A stretch of 64,000 bases of DNA from Nocardia terrae. GTDB taxonomy: Bacteria > Actinomycetota > Actinomycetes > Mycobacteriales > Mycobacteriaceae. Position numbers and translations under genes: made by a program. The stretch is taken from the NCBI RefSeq assembly GCF_009760405.1, contig NZ_WRPP01000001.1:1-64000 (forward strand). Direction: 5' to 3'. This document shows positions 38,545 to 46,903 of the stretch, in pieces. How positions within the stretch are numbered: the stretch's first letter is position 1; the number at the start of each line of letters is the position of its first letter. The notes under the pieces were generated by a model. It was not told where the DNA came from. It worked only from the letters and a program-made list of their open reading frames with translations, and searched no databases.

Positions 38545-39744
38545 TCAGGCGGGAACGGTGGCCGGTCGCACCGTCGCGTCCCAATCGATGCGGAAGCGCT
38601 GTTCGTGGCCCAGCGTCTTCTCCGGATCCATACGCTTGAACATGAACGGCATCATGAGCTGCATGGCCTTGCGGGTGACCGGCCCGGCCGCCTTGGTCTG
38701 GTTCATCCGGGCGACGCGGGCCGCGACCGCCTCCACCCGGGGGCGGCGCAGCGCCTCGTAGGTGGCGAAAGCCCGTGTCGGATCATCGATATCGCGCAGA
38801 CAGCGAGCCAACTCGATGGCGCTCTCGATGGCCATCGACGCGCCCTGACCGGAGGTGTTGCTGGGCGCGTGGATGGCATCGCCGGTGAGCACCAGCCGGC
38901 CGCGGTGCCAGTGCGGAACCGGCGGCATGATGTGCAGCGCGCCGATCACGGTCAGTTGCTCCGCGGTGGTGCTGCGCGCCAGCAGCTCACCCGGCTGCTC
39001 GCCGGCGTAGATCTCGCGCAGGCGGGCCAGCCACTGCTCGGTCGGAACCGAGCGGGCCTCGGTCAGCGAGTAGTACTGCTCGCTGGGCAGATTCGCGCCC
39101 CACGAGATCCGGCCGTCGGCCATCCGCCAGTACAGGTAGTAGGCCCGCTTGCCGAAGGCGAAGGTCATCCGCTCGGGCTCCAGGTCGAGGTCGCAGTCGG
39201 TGTACGCGCCGAAGCTGAGCATCCGCAGATACGTCGGACCGGGGGCCTTCGGATCGACGAGGGTGCGCACCGTGGAGCGAATACCGTCCGCGCCGATCAG
39301 GACGTCCGCGGTGGCGCTGCTGCCGTCGGAGAAGATGGCGGTCACCCCGCCCGCGTGCTCCTCGACCTCGACCAGTCGTCGGTTGTACTCGAAGCGGACG
39401 CCTTCCGCGACGGCGGCATCGTGCAGGATCCGGTGCAGGTCGGCGCGGTCGATCACCCGCAGCGGCTCGATATCGGTCATTCCCGGCAGGTTGAAACGCT
39501 TGCCGTTCACCGACATCGACGAGGCGCTGATGGGTGTGGCGAGGGCGCGGACCGGATCACCGGCGCCGATGATGTCGAGCGCGGCCACGCCGTTGGGCGC
39601 GAGCGCCAGATTGGAGCCGATGCCGTAGGCGGGGCCGGGGTAGGCCTCGCAGACGGTGACGTCGATCCCGGCCCGGTGCAGGGCGGTGGCGGTGACGGGA
39701 CCGGAGATCCCGCCGCCGATGACGATTGCGGTGTTGGTGGACAT
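38545..39744 (-). CDS. FAD-dependent aromatic monooxygenase (PHBH-fold)
   Basis: The 399-residue group A flavoprotein monooxygenase has the N-terminal Rossmann motif IVIGGGISGPVTATAL, the DG motif LIGADGIRSTVR and the GD motif RLVLTGDAIHAPSNTSGQGASMAIE. All three fingerprints are intact, so it should be active on a small aromatic or polyketide with NAD(P)H. ATG start with a gggagag site. A PadR gene lies 210 bp upstream on the same strand. Confidence 0.9.
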   Translation of the reverse strand: MSTNTAIVIGGGISGPVTATALHRAGIDVTVCEAYPGPAYGIGSNLALAPNGVAALDIIGAGDPVRALATPISASSMSVNGKRFNLPGMTDIEPLRVIDRADLHRILHDAAVAEGVRFEYNRRLVEVEEHAGGVTAIFSDGSSATADVLIGADGIRSTVRTLVDPKAPGPTYLRMLSFGAYTDCDLDLEPERMTFAFGKRAYYLYWRMADGRISWGANLPSEQYYSLTEARSVPTEQWLARLREIYAGEQPGELLARSTTAEQLTVIGALHIMPPVPHWHRGRLVLTGDAIHAPSNTSGQGASMAIESAIELARCLRDIDDPTRAFATYEALRRPRVEAVAARVARMNQTKAAGPVTRKAMQLMMPFMFKRMDPEKTLGHEQRFRIDWDATVRPATVPA

Positions 39745-39954
39745 GGTTCTCTCCCGAGAAATGTTCGAAGGCTTACGAAAAACCCCGAACCGACCCGTGT
39801 ATGGAGAACCCAGTTATCCTGTAGTTGCCAAACTCGGTGCCGGGTTCGCCTGCACGGACGCGGTTCGAGACGGTGTGTTCCCGGGCTTCGGCGGTGGTGT
39901 TGCAGCACCCCGTCGGGGCCCGGTCTCGTAGGGATCGGTGATGTGAGCGAGCGG

Positions 39955-40617
39955 TCAGTCCCGCTCGGCATCCGGTGCGGGTGCTCCCCCTTCCGCCAAC
40001 TCGATGAGCTCCGGTGGCATGACACCGTCGCGGTGCCAGGCCCGCCAGCCCTCCACATCGGGGAAGCTGCCGTCGGACAGTGAATCGCGCAGGGCGCGAG
40101 CCCAATTCGATTCCGCGCTCAGCATGGCCAGCTCGTAGTCGTCTTCGACCAGGAAAAGGCGCGGCACTGTGCCTTCCAGAGCGGCCAATTGGGCGCGGGT
40201 ATCGGCAATGGTCTTGTCCAGCTTGGTGATTCGCTGGGTGAGCAGGTCGATGACGTCGTCTGGCGGCAGCACCGACACCACGGACAGGCCCGCCAGGAAC
40301 CGGCCCTTCTCGGGCTCCGGCTCGGAGATGAGTTCCCTTGTCCAGTCGGTGAGTTCGGCGCGCCCCGCGTCGGTGATCCGGTAGATGGTCCGCTCCGGTC
40401 GCGCCCCGTCGCGTTCGCTGCCGCTGATCTCCAGGAAGCCGTGCTTGGTGAGGTTGTCGACGACGGTGTAGAGCGATCCCCATTTGATGCTCATGTCGTT
40501 GTCCTTGCCCCACGTCCGCAACCGGGCAGCGATCTCGTAGCGGTGCATGGGGTGCGCCATCACCGCGGAGAGCACCGCCAATCCCATGAGATTGGCGACC
40601 TTGCGCTTGCGGGCCAT
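39955..40617 (-). CDS. PadR-family transcriptional regulator
   Basis: The 220-residue protein has an N-terminal winged helix (LMGLAVLSAVMAHPMHRYEIAARL, SIKWGSLYTVVDNLTKHGFLEI, ERTIYRITDAGRAEL) and a C-terminal helical dimerisation domain, as in the longer Vir/PadR-s2 class. The ATG at 40617 has a strong ggaggt site; the frame is open upstream through the operator region but not coding in character. It probably represses itself and the adjacent FAD monooxygenase. Confidence 0.92.
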   Translation of the reverse strand: MARKRKVANLMGLAVLSAVMAHPMHRYEIAARLRTWGKDNDMSIKWGSLYTVVDNLTKHGFLEISGSERDGARPERTIYRITDAGRAELTDWTRELISEPEPEKGRFLAGLSVVSVLPPDDVIDLLTQRITKLDKTIADTRAQLAALEGTVPRLFLVEDDYELAMLSAESNWARALRDSLSDGSFPDVEGWRAWHRDGVMPPELIELAEGGAPAPDAERD

Positions 40618-40629
40618 CCGGCACCTCCC

Positions 40630-40663
40630 TACTCGTCTACGAATATACGTCGACGAGTATTCG
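40630..40663. promoter_or_regulatory. Nested inverted repeats, probable PadR operator
   Basis: Immediately upstream of padR, tactcgtc (40630-40637) pairs with gacgagta (40652-40659), and cgaata (40640-40645) pairs with tattcg (40658-40663). A third related half-site gtactcg follows at 40671-40677. The AT-rich segment in an otherwise GC-rich region suggests a promoter with overlapping operators. Confidence 0.6.
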
Positions 40664-40739
40664 TCCACAAGTACTCGAACCGGATCGATATAACCCACCG
40701 TCGTTGACGCTTTTCGGCCCGCGACGGCACACTCGGGTG

Positions 40740-41645
40740 GTGGCCGATGCCGAGGTGGAGGTGCTGATCGTCGGGGGCGGTCCGGTCGGACTCACCGCCC
40801 GCGCGCTGCTGGACCGCTGGGGTGTGCGGACGCTGCTGGTGGAAAGGCACCCCGAGCTGTCGCCGTTCCCCAGATCCCGGCTGGTCAATGTGCGATCGAT
40901 GGAGATCTTCCGGCAGCTGGGCCTGGCGGAGACGATCCGGGAGCGGGCCTTCGGGCCCGAATTCGGCCGGGTGCGATTCCGGGAGACCCTGGGCGCGCGC
41001 GACTTCGGCACCGAGGCGATGGTCGGAGTCCGCGCACCGATACCGGAGAGCCCCGAGATCGGCGTGGTCACCTCGCAGGACCGGCTGGAGCCGACTCTGC
41101 TCGGCGCGACGGACACGCCGGTGCTGGTGGAACGTGTCCCGGTCGCTCATCGCACCTTGCGGCAGGCGGTGACCAATGCCGAACGGGTACGTGCCGCGCA
41201 GGCCGCGCGCCGGGCGCGGCGCGATTCCGCGGATACCGGTGATGTGGTCGAGTTACCTTGGTCGGAGCGGTATTTCGATCAGATCGGATTGATACTGGGC
41301 GTCGGCTACGACTCGGATGCCGTCCGGTCCGACGGCAGTACGCCGCCCGACGGCGACGCCGTCTATATCCCCAGCGGGCGTCCCGGAGTTCGCATGCCGC
41401 ATGTCCGGCTCGAATCCGGCCGCTCGAGTCTCGATGCCCTCGGAGAGTGGTTCACCGTGCTCACCCCGGACCCGTCGGGCTGGGAAAAAGCCGTCACCGC
41501 AAAGGTTCCGCTGCACATCGAACAATTGCCCGACGAATCCACCGACGTCTTCGGCATCGGCCGCGGCGGCGCGGTGCTCGTCCGGCCCGACGGCCATATC
41601 GGGGCGCGCTGGCCGGAGCTGCCCGACGGCCCGGTGAATCTCTAA
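40740..41645 (+). pseudogene. Aromatic-ring hydroxylase with deleted middle (likely pseudogene)
   Basis: The frame starts like a PheA/TetX-type FAD monooxygenase (EVLIVGGGPVGLTARALLDRWGV, FPRSRLVNVRSMEIFRQLGL) up to DRLEPTLLG. It then jumps to sequence typical of the far C-terminus (ERVPVAHRTLRQAVTNAE, a thioredoxin-like tail, then GRGGAVLVRPDGHIGARWPEL). About 200 residues expected between, including the DG and GD (GDAAH) FAD motifs, are missing without a frameshift. The 301-residue remnant should not bind FAD productively. Start uncertain (GTG 40737/40740 or TTG 40704). Its end overlaps the XRE gene's end by four bases. Confidence 0.75.
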
Positions 41646-42442
41646 GCGGGTGAGAACCTTTCGCGCAGATAGTCGGAGGTCGCCCCATCGGCGGGCAGGA
41701 ATGCCTCCAGGTGCAGCTCCGACAAGGTGATGTCGGTGGCCGTCGCGAAGGAGGTGACGGTGGTGATCAGCCGCAGCTCGCCCACCTCGGATCGCAAGCG
41801 CAGCGGCACCGCGAAGCCGAGATGGCCGGGGCCCGGATCCACCGGCGGCAGATAGCCTTCCAGCTCGGCGATGAGCGCGTCCAGCTCCGGATCCGGGCTG
41901 CGGCCCGCCCGATTGCGCAGGCTGTCGGTGACGTGGCGTCCCCATTCCGGCATGTTCAGCACGCGCCGCCCCAGCCCGTCCGGATGCAGCGCCAGGCGCA
42001 GCACATTGATCGGCGGCTCCAGCAGTTCCGGCGCGCACCCCTCGGTCAGCAGCGCGAATCCGGGGTTGGCGGCCACCAGCACGCCGAAGGGCCGGGTCAC
42101 CACCGCCGGATAGGGCAGATGACCCTGCAGGATGGTGTCGAGCGCGTACCGCACCGCCTCGAGTTCCGGTGCGTCCAGCGAGGATTCGGGAAAGATCGGC
42201 GCGTAACCCGCGGCCAGCAACAGGGCATTGCGCTCCCGCAGCGACAATCCGAGCACCTCGGCGAGCCGGACCACCATCGTGCGGCCGGGGTGCGAGCGTC
42301 CCTGCTCCAGGAAGCTCAGGTAGCGCTGGCTGGTTTCGGCGGCAATCGCCAGATCGAGCTGGCTGATGCGCCGCCGCGTCCGCCAGTCGCGCAGTTGCTG
42401 TGCGAACGGGGTGGGTGTCGTCGCTACGGCCATGGTCGTCAT
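41642..42442 (-). CDS. XRE-type regulator with MmyB-like ligand domain
   Basis: The 266-residue protein has an N-terminal helix-turn-helix of the XRE class (LRDWRTRRRISQLDLAIAAETSQRYLSFLEQG region, residues about 17-72). A C-terminal PAS-like MmyB/MltR domain follows, with NPGFALLTEG, NVLRLALHPDGL and GELRLITTVTSFATATDITLSELHLEAF. Relatives bind fatty-acyl or similar ligands. It is divergent from an MDR oxidoreductase; twin operators lie between. Two in-frame ATGs (42442, 42433) are possible starts. Confidence 0.92.
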   Translation of the reverse strand: MTTMAVATTPTPFAQQLRDWRTRRRISQLDLAIAAETSQRYLSFLEQGRSHPGRTMVVRLAEVLGLSLRERNALLLAAGYAPIFPESSLDAPELEAVRYALDTILQGHLPYPAVVTRPFGVLVAANPGFALLTEGCAPELLEPPINVLRLALHPDGLGRRVLNMPEWGRHVTDSLRNRAGRSPDPELDALIAELEGYLPPVDPGPGHLGFAVPLRLRSEVGELRLITTVTSFATATDITLSELHLEAFLPADGATSDYLRERFSPA

Positions 42443-42476
42443 TTCTCCACTCTGCGGGCGTGACTGCCGCTCCGCG

Positions 42477-42529
42477 ATTCCCTGGAGGGAATGACGCGGG
42501 TGGCGTCCCGATCATTCCTCGCAGGGAAT
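42477..42529. promoter_or_regulatory. Twin 16-bp operators between XRE and MDR genes
   Basis: Two copies of a palindrome lie 37 bp centre to centre: attccctggagggaat (42477-42492, arms perfect) and attcctcgcagggaat (42514-42529, one arm mismatch). Consensus attccyNNNagggaat. They sit in the 122-bp divergent gap between the XRE regulator and the MDR gene, as expected for coordinate autoregulation. Confidence 0.8.
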
Positions 42530-42564
42530 CGCTGTGAGCGCCCGCGCTGCGCAGACTCGTTTCC

Positions 42565-43608
42565 ATGACTGATGAACAGGGCTCGAATGTGAATGGTGTT
42601 GCCTACCAACTGGACCCGCTGCACGGTTTCGACGGGTTGAGCACCCGGGTGCAGGAGCGGCCGCAGGCCGGGCCGCACCAGGTGGTGGTGCGGGCGCGGG
42701 CGGCCTCGCTGAATCGACGGGACATCATGCTGATGGACGGCACATACCCGATAACGGCCCGGTCCGGGGTGGTGCCGCTGTCGGACGGGGTGGGCGAGGT
42801 CATCGCGGTGGGGGCGGGCGTGACCCGGGCCCGCGTCGGTGATCGGGTCATGGGCACCTACTCCGTGCACTGGATCGACGGGCAGCAGACCCGGGAGCTG
42901 TCGCGTCAGCAGTACGGCGCCGATCACGACGGCTGGCTCGCCGATTACGTTGTTCTGGAGGAAGACTCGGTGGTGCAGGTGCCCGCGCACCTGACCGACG
43001 CCGAGGCCGCCTCCCTGCTCTGTGCGGGAGTGACGGCCTGGGCGGCGCTGACCAAGCCGGTGCCGGTCGGCCAGGGGGACACCGTCTTGACCGTCGGCAC
43101 CGGGTCGGTCGGGTTGTTCGCGGTGCAGTACGCGAAGATGCTCGGCGCCCGGGTCCTCTCGATCACCTCCTCGCAGGCGAAGGCCGAACGGTTGCGCAAG
43201 CTCGGCGCGGACGACGTGGTGGACCGCGCGGAGACTCCGGACTGGGAGAACGCCGTGCTGGACCGCACCGACGGGGTGGGCGTGCAGCGCGTGGTCGACG
43301 CGGTCGGCATGCCGACCCTGCCGAAATCCCTTGCGGCGACGGCCTACAACGGCGAGGTGATCCTGATCGGCGCGTTCCCGGCCCCGGAAGGGCAGCCGCT
43401 CGCCGACCCGCTGGGCGGCAGGTACGTCAGCCTGCGCCGCATCGCCGCGGGCAGCCGCGCGGACCTGGAGTTCATGAACCGCACCATCGCCGAGCACGGC
43501 ATGCGGCCGGTGATCGACCGGGTGTATCCGTTCGAGCGGGCGGTCGAGGCGTACCGCTACTTCGAGGACGGCGACCCGTTCGGCAAGGTCGTGATCACCA
43601 TCGAATAA
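42565..43608 (+). CDS. Zinc-independent MDR-family NAD(P)-dependent oxidoreductase
   Basis: The 347-residue medium-chain dehydrogenase/reductase is of quinone-oxidoreductase type. It has SLNRRDIMLMDGTYP (catalytic-domain segment without the zinc cysteines), GVGEVIAVGAGVTRARVGDRVMG, and the nucleotide loop VLTVGTGSVGLFAVQYAKMLGA followed by LSITSSQAKAERL. YFEDGDPFGKVVITIE closes it. It probably reduces an enone or quinone. It is transcribed from the twin-operator region and is the presumed target of the XRE regulator. Confidence 0.9.
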   Translation: MTDEQGSNVNGVAYQLDPLHGFDGLSTRVQERPQAGPHQVVVRARAASLNRRDIMLMDGTYPITARSGVVPLSDGVGEVIAVGAGVTRARVGDRVMGTYSVHWIDGQQTRELSRQQYGADHDGWLADYVVLEEDSVVQVPAHLTDAEAASLLCAGVTAWAALTKPVPVGQGDTVLTVGTGSVGLFAVQYAKMLGARVLSITSSQAKAERLRKLGADDVVDRAETPDWENAVLDRTDGVGVQRVVDAVGMPTLPKSLAATAYNGEVILIGAFPAPEGQPLADPLGGRYVSLRRIAAGSRADLEFMNRTIAEHGMRPVIDRVYPFERAVEAYRYFEDGDPFGKVVITIE

Positions 43609-43764
43609 CAGCAAGCTATTGGCAATCGGTTCGAATAGATATCCACCTGGAACTATTTCCTTACCGTGTAGCCCATTCAGCGCACTGGCAAACCTGTGTA
43701 GCGTGCCTGAAGGAGAAGCTTTTCGGATCGGCGGGCGTGTACTTCGACTCGAAGGAGTTCCCGG

Positions 43765-44253
43765 GTGACGGTGGGTGCGGTTCGTGAGAAGCCCGACGCG
43801 GCGCGGGAGGCCGTCACCTCGCCGCCCGAGGGCACCCCGGGCCTGGCCGCCCCGGGGGAGATGTCGCCCAAGGTGCTCGCCGGACTGGTCATCGTCTCGA
43901 TGGGTGTGGTCGTCGCCCTGATCGGCGGCGCGCTGCGCGAGGGGCTGAACAATCCCGTCGCGGTCGAGGAGACCGGCACCCCGTCCGCGAGCACCACCCA
44001 GCCCGTCAAGGCTCCGCCGCCCCCGGCGCCCGCCCCGGCTCCCGCGCCCGCCGCGCCGGTGCAGATGCCCGCGCCCGCACCGCAGACCCAGCAGTACGTC
44101 GCACCCGCCGCCCCGGTCGAGGTGGCTCCCGAAACGGCCGCGGCCCCGCCGCCCCCGCCGCCCGCGCCCGCCCCGCCGTCGCTGCCCGACATCCTGGCCC
44201 CGATCCTCCCGTTCCTGCTGCCGCCGCCCCCGCCCCCGCCGCCCGCACCCTGA
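43765..44253 (+). CDS. Membrane-anchored Pro/Ala-rich protein
   Basis: The 162-residue protein has a 35-residue cytosolic N-terminus, one membrane helix (KVLAGLVIVSMGVVVALIGG), and an extracytoplasmic tail made largely of Pro, Ala, Gln and Val. The tail ends in PSLPDILAPILPFLLPPP and an eight-Pro run. It has no catalytic motif. GTG start with a strong gaaggag site. It is followed 31 bp on by a protein of the same design. Such tails can span the cell wall; the role is unknown. Confidence 0.7.
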   Translation: MTVGAVREKPDAAREAVTSPPEGTPGLAAPGEMSPKVLAGLVIVSMGVVVALIGGALREGLNNPVAVEETGTPSASTTQPVKAPPPPAPAPAPAPAAPVQMPAPAPQTQQYVAPAAPVEVAPETAAAPPPPPPAPAPPSLPDILAPILPFLLPPPPPPPPAP

Positions 44254-44284
44254 CGCGCGGCCCGGAATCCGAAGGAGGACAACC

Positions 44285-44701
44285 ATGCTCCAGATCCCGC
44301 GCGATGACGGCGATATCGATCCTCGCCGTCTGGGCTTGGTGGTCCTGGCTGCGGTCCTGATGACCGCGGGGGTGGGCGCGGGCATGCTGCTCACCGGTTC
44401 CGGTGATCGGCCCATCGCCGACGACTCGATCGTGAATGTGATCCGGCCACGCCACGACCGAGCGGTGCCGCTCGTGCACCCGCCCAATATCGCTCCGGCC
44501 GAGCAGGTTCCGGTCCCGGCCGAGCCGAATCCGGCTCCGCCCGCTGTGGTGAACCAGGTTCCGCCGCCCGCTCCGGCCGCGCCCCACCCGGTGGAGATCC
44601 CGGTGGTGATCGGTCCGGGCGACACCGGTCCGATCGATGCGCCCGCGCCGCCGCCCGATATACCCGCGCCGCAGGACGATTCGGCCGCGGTCCCCGGCTA
44701 G
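44285..44701 (+). CDS. Second membrane-anchored Pro/Ala-rich protein
   Basis: The 138-residue protein has a short acidic N-terminus (QIPRDDGDIDPRR), one membrane helix (LGLVVLAAVLMTAGVGAGMLL), and an extracytoplasmic region with RPRHDRAVPLVHPPNI and then Pro/Ala/Val-rich sequence. Ribosome site gaaggagg. Its design and spacing to the previous gene suggest one operon and a shared function. Its stop overlaps the end of the convergent VIT gene by four bases. Confidence 0.68.
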   Translation: MLQIPRDDGDIDPRRLGLVVLAAVLMTAGVGAGMLLTGSGDRPIADDSIVNVIRPRHDRAVPLVHPPNIAPAEQVPVPAEPNPAPPAVVNQVPPPAPAAPHPVEIPVVIGPGDTGPIDAPAPPPDIPAPQDDSAAVPG

Positions 44702-45441
44702 AGCCCGGAGACCCCTGCCAGCTGGCCGATTCCGTAGGTGACGGCCATCGCCAGCGCGCCGCCGATGACGACGCGGAGCACCGCGCGGCGCGGATTGGCC
44801 CCGCCCAGACGCGCGCTCACCGAACCGGTGACGGCCAGGGCCACCAGCACGGCGGCGAAACAGACGGGGATGCGCCACTGGGTCGGCGGCAGCAGGATCG
44901 CGAGGATCGGCAGGATCGCGCCCAGGGTGAAGGAGATGGCCGACGAGATGGCCGCGTGCCAGGGGTTGGTGAGATCGTGCGGGTTCAAACCCAATTCGGC
45001 CTCGGCGTGGGCGGCGAAGGCATCGTGGGCGGTGAGTTCCTCGGCCACCTGGCGGGCCGTCGCCGGTGTGAGGCCCTTGGATTCGTAGATCTGGGTGAGT
45101 TCGGCCAGTTCGAATTCCGGCTCCTCGGCCAGCTCCCGCCGTTCCTTGGAGAGCAGGGCGCGTTCGGTGTCGCGCTGGGTGCTGACCGAGACGTACTCGC
45201 CGACGGCCATGGAGATCGCACCGGCGGCCAGGCCCGCGATGCCGGCGGTGAGGATGGCGTTGGTATCGGTGGAGGCGGCGGCGACACCGACCACCAGGCC
45301 GGCGGTCGAGACGATGCCGTCGTTCGCGCCGAGCACGCCCGCGCGCAGCCAGTTGAGTTTGGACGCGAGGCTCTCGTCGTGGGGCTCGTGCGGGTGCGGC
45401 TGTGGCGCGCCGGTCGCGCCGGGTCCGGAGGTGTCGTCCAC
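44698..45441 (-). CDS. VIT1/CCC1-family iron/manganese transporter
   Basis: The 247-residue protein has five membrane helices. Helix 1 carries the family motif NWLRAGVLGANDGIVSTAGLVVGVA and helix 2 AGAISMAVGEYVSVSTQRDTE, holding the Met/Glu metal-path residues. A Glu-rich cytosolic metal-binding domain follows (ERRELAEEPEFELAELTQIYESKGL). The His/Pro-rich N-terminus (PHPHEPHDE) may bind metal. It probably exports Fe2+ or Mn2+ from the cytosol. GTG start. Confidence 0.92.
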   Translation of the reverse strand: MDDTSGPGATGAPQPHPHEPHDESLASKLNWLRAGVLGANDGIVSTAGLVVGVAAASTDTNAILTAGIAGLAAGAISMAVGEYVSVSTQRDTERALLSKERRELAEEPEFELAELTQIYESKGLTPATARQVAEELTAHDAFAAHAEAELGLNPHDLTNPWHAAISSAISFTLGAILPILAILLPPTQWRIPVCFAAVLVALAVTGSVSARLGGANPRRAVLRVVIGGALAMAVTYGIGQLAGVSGL

Positions 45442-45538
45442 GTGGGCAGCCTAATTCACCGGCGCCCGGTCATGCGGTAGGCCGATCGGGGGAGGCATGG
45501 CTCCCACTTCCGGGGTAAGCGAGCGGTTTGCTGGAACG

Positions 45539-46639
45539 ATGGGGATCATGGTGCGTTTCTGCAGTCGATACTGGTCGGTCATTCTCCCGCTGGTGGCAGG
45601 CGTCGTGCTGGCAGCCACCTGGGGCCGGTCGCTGAACCCGTTCGTGGCGGTGCTGGTGGCGGTTTGGCTGATCGGCGCGGTGCTGTCGGCGGTGCATCAC
45701 GCGGAGACAGTGGCGCACCGGGTGGGCGAGCCGTTCGGATCGCTGATCCTGGCCGTGGCGGTGACCATCATCGAGGTCGGACTGATCGTGACGCTCATGA
45801 TCTCCAGCGGTGAGAAGGCCGCCTCGCTGGCGCGCGATACCGTCTTCGCCGCCGTAATGATCACGTGCAATGGCATTTTCGGCCTGTCGCTGCTGGTCGG
45901 CGCGCTGAAGCGGCGGTTCACGGTCTTCAATGCCGAGGGCACCGGCGGGGCGCTGGCCACGGTCGCCACCCTCGCGACCCTGACCCTGGTGCTGCCGACC
46001 TTCACCACGAGCGAGCCGGGTCCGATCTTCTCCGGCTCGCAGTTGATCTTCGCCGCGGTGGCCTCGCTGGTGCTCTACGGAGTCTTCGTGATGGTGCAGA
46101 CCGTCCGGCATCCCGATGACTTCCTGCCCGTCGAAGGCGGGCCGGCCCAGTCCGAGGACGACGAGCACGCCGAGCCGCCCACCAAGAAGCAGGCGCTGCT
46201 GAGCCTGGGGTTGCTGCTGGTTGCCTTGATCGGTGTCGTCGGTCTGGCCAAAGTGGTCTCGCCCAATATCGAATCCGGTATCGCCGCCGCCGGGCTGCCG
46301 CAGTCCGCGGTCGGTGTGGTGATCGCGCTGCTGGTGCTGCTGCCCGAGACCATCGCGGCCGTGCGCGCCGCCCGCCGGGAGCGGATGCAGATCTCGCTGA
46401 ACCTGGCGCTGGGCTCGGCCATGGCCAGCATCGGCCTGACCATTCCGGCCATCGCGTTGGCCTCGATCTGGATCGAGGGCCCGCTCATGCTCGGGCTGGG
46501 CGCGACCCAGATGGTGCTGCTGGCGCTGACGGTGGTGGTCGGCGCGCTGACCGTGGTGCCGGGCCGCGCGACCCTGCTCCAGGGCTGTGTGCACCTGGTG
46601 TTGTTCTCGGCCTTCGTTTTCCTGGCGGTCAGCCCGTGA
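45539..46639 (+). CDS. chaA: ChaA-type Ca2+(Na+)/H+ antiporter
   Basis: The product is about 366 residues of the CaCA superfamily with roughly 11 helices. The first alpha repeat is HRVGEPFGSLILAVAVTIIEVGLIVTLM and the second is LLPETIAAVRAARRERMQISLNLALGSAMASIGLT; each has the acidic residue of the ion site. Between them is an acidic loop (EDDEHAEPPTKK). ATG at 45539 is chosen; ATGs at 45497 and 45548 are alternatives. The stop codon lies within a 17-bp tandem duplication. Confidence 0.9.
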   Translation: MGIMVRFCSRYWSVILPLVAGVVLAATWGRSLNPFVAVLVAVWLIGAVLSAVHHAETVAHRVGEPFGSLILAVAVTIIEVGLIVTLMISSGEKAASLARDTVFAAVMITCNGIFGLSLLVGALKRRFTVFNAEGTGGALATVATLATLTLVLPTFTTSEPGPIFSGSQLIFAAVASLVLYGVFVMVQTVRHPDDFLPVEGGPAQSEDDEHAEPPTKKQALLSLGLLLVALIGVVGLAKVVSPNIESGIAAAGLPQSAVGVVIALLVLLPETIAAVRAARRERMQISLNLALGSAMASIGLTIPAIALASIWIEGPLMLGLGATQMVLLALTVVVGALTVVPGRATLLQGCVHLVLFSAFVFLAVSP

Positions 46640-46658
46640 ATGCGGTCAGCCCGTGAAT
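46625..46658. repeat. 17-bp perfect tandem duplication
   Basis: The unit gcggtcagcccgtgaat occurs twice in direct contact (46625-46641 and 46642-46658). The first copy includes the chaA stop codon; the second is the gap to the convergent gene. It is probably a recent slippage event with no effect on the chaA protein. Confidence 0.9.
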
Positions 46659-46903
46659 CAGGAATTCCAGCGGTAGATCTGGCCGTCGCGCAATTCGTAG
46701 TCGTGCGCGGGTTTCGTCGCGTCGTGCCGGGATAGCAGCGCCATCACCTGGACCCGCCCGCGAGTGGTGGCGCCGGACTCGGTCCAGTGCACGTAGGGGT
46801 GCACCAGTTTCGCGAATTCCGCCCAGTCGCCGGTCTCGATCGTGTGCAGGACCGCCGACACCATTTCTTCGGGAGGCACAGTGTCCACAGCGACAGTGAA
46901 CAC
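46658..46903 (-). CDS. Small NTF2/SnoaL-like protein
   Basis: The 81-residue product reads VSAVLHTIETGDWAEFAKLVHPYVHWTESG and ends YELRDGQIYRWNS. This looks like a short NTF2/SnoaL-type domain: a helix followed by strands with a VHW motif. Half of the usual domain is missing, so it may be truncated. GTG start. It is divergent from the mce operon. Function unknown. Confidence 0.55.
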   Translation of the reverse strand: MFTVAVDTVPPEEMVSAVLHTIETGDWAEFAKLVHPYVHWTESGATTRGRVQVMALLSRHDATKPAHDYELRDGQIYRWNS

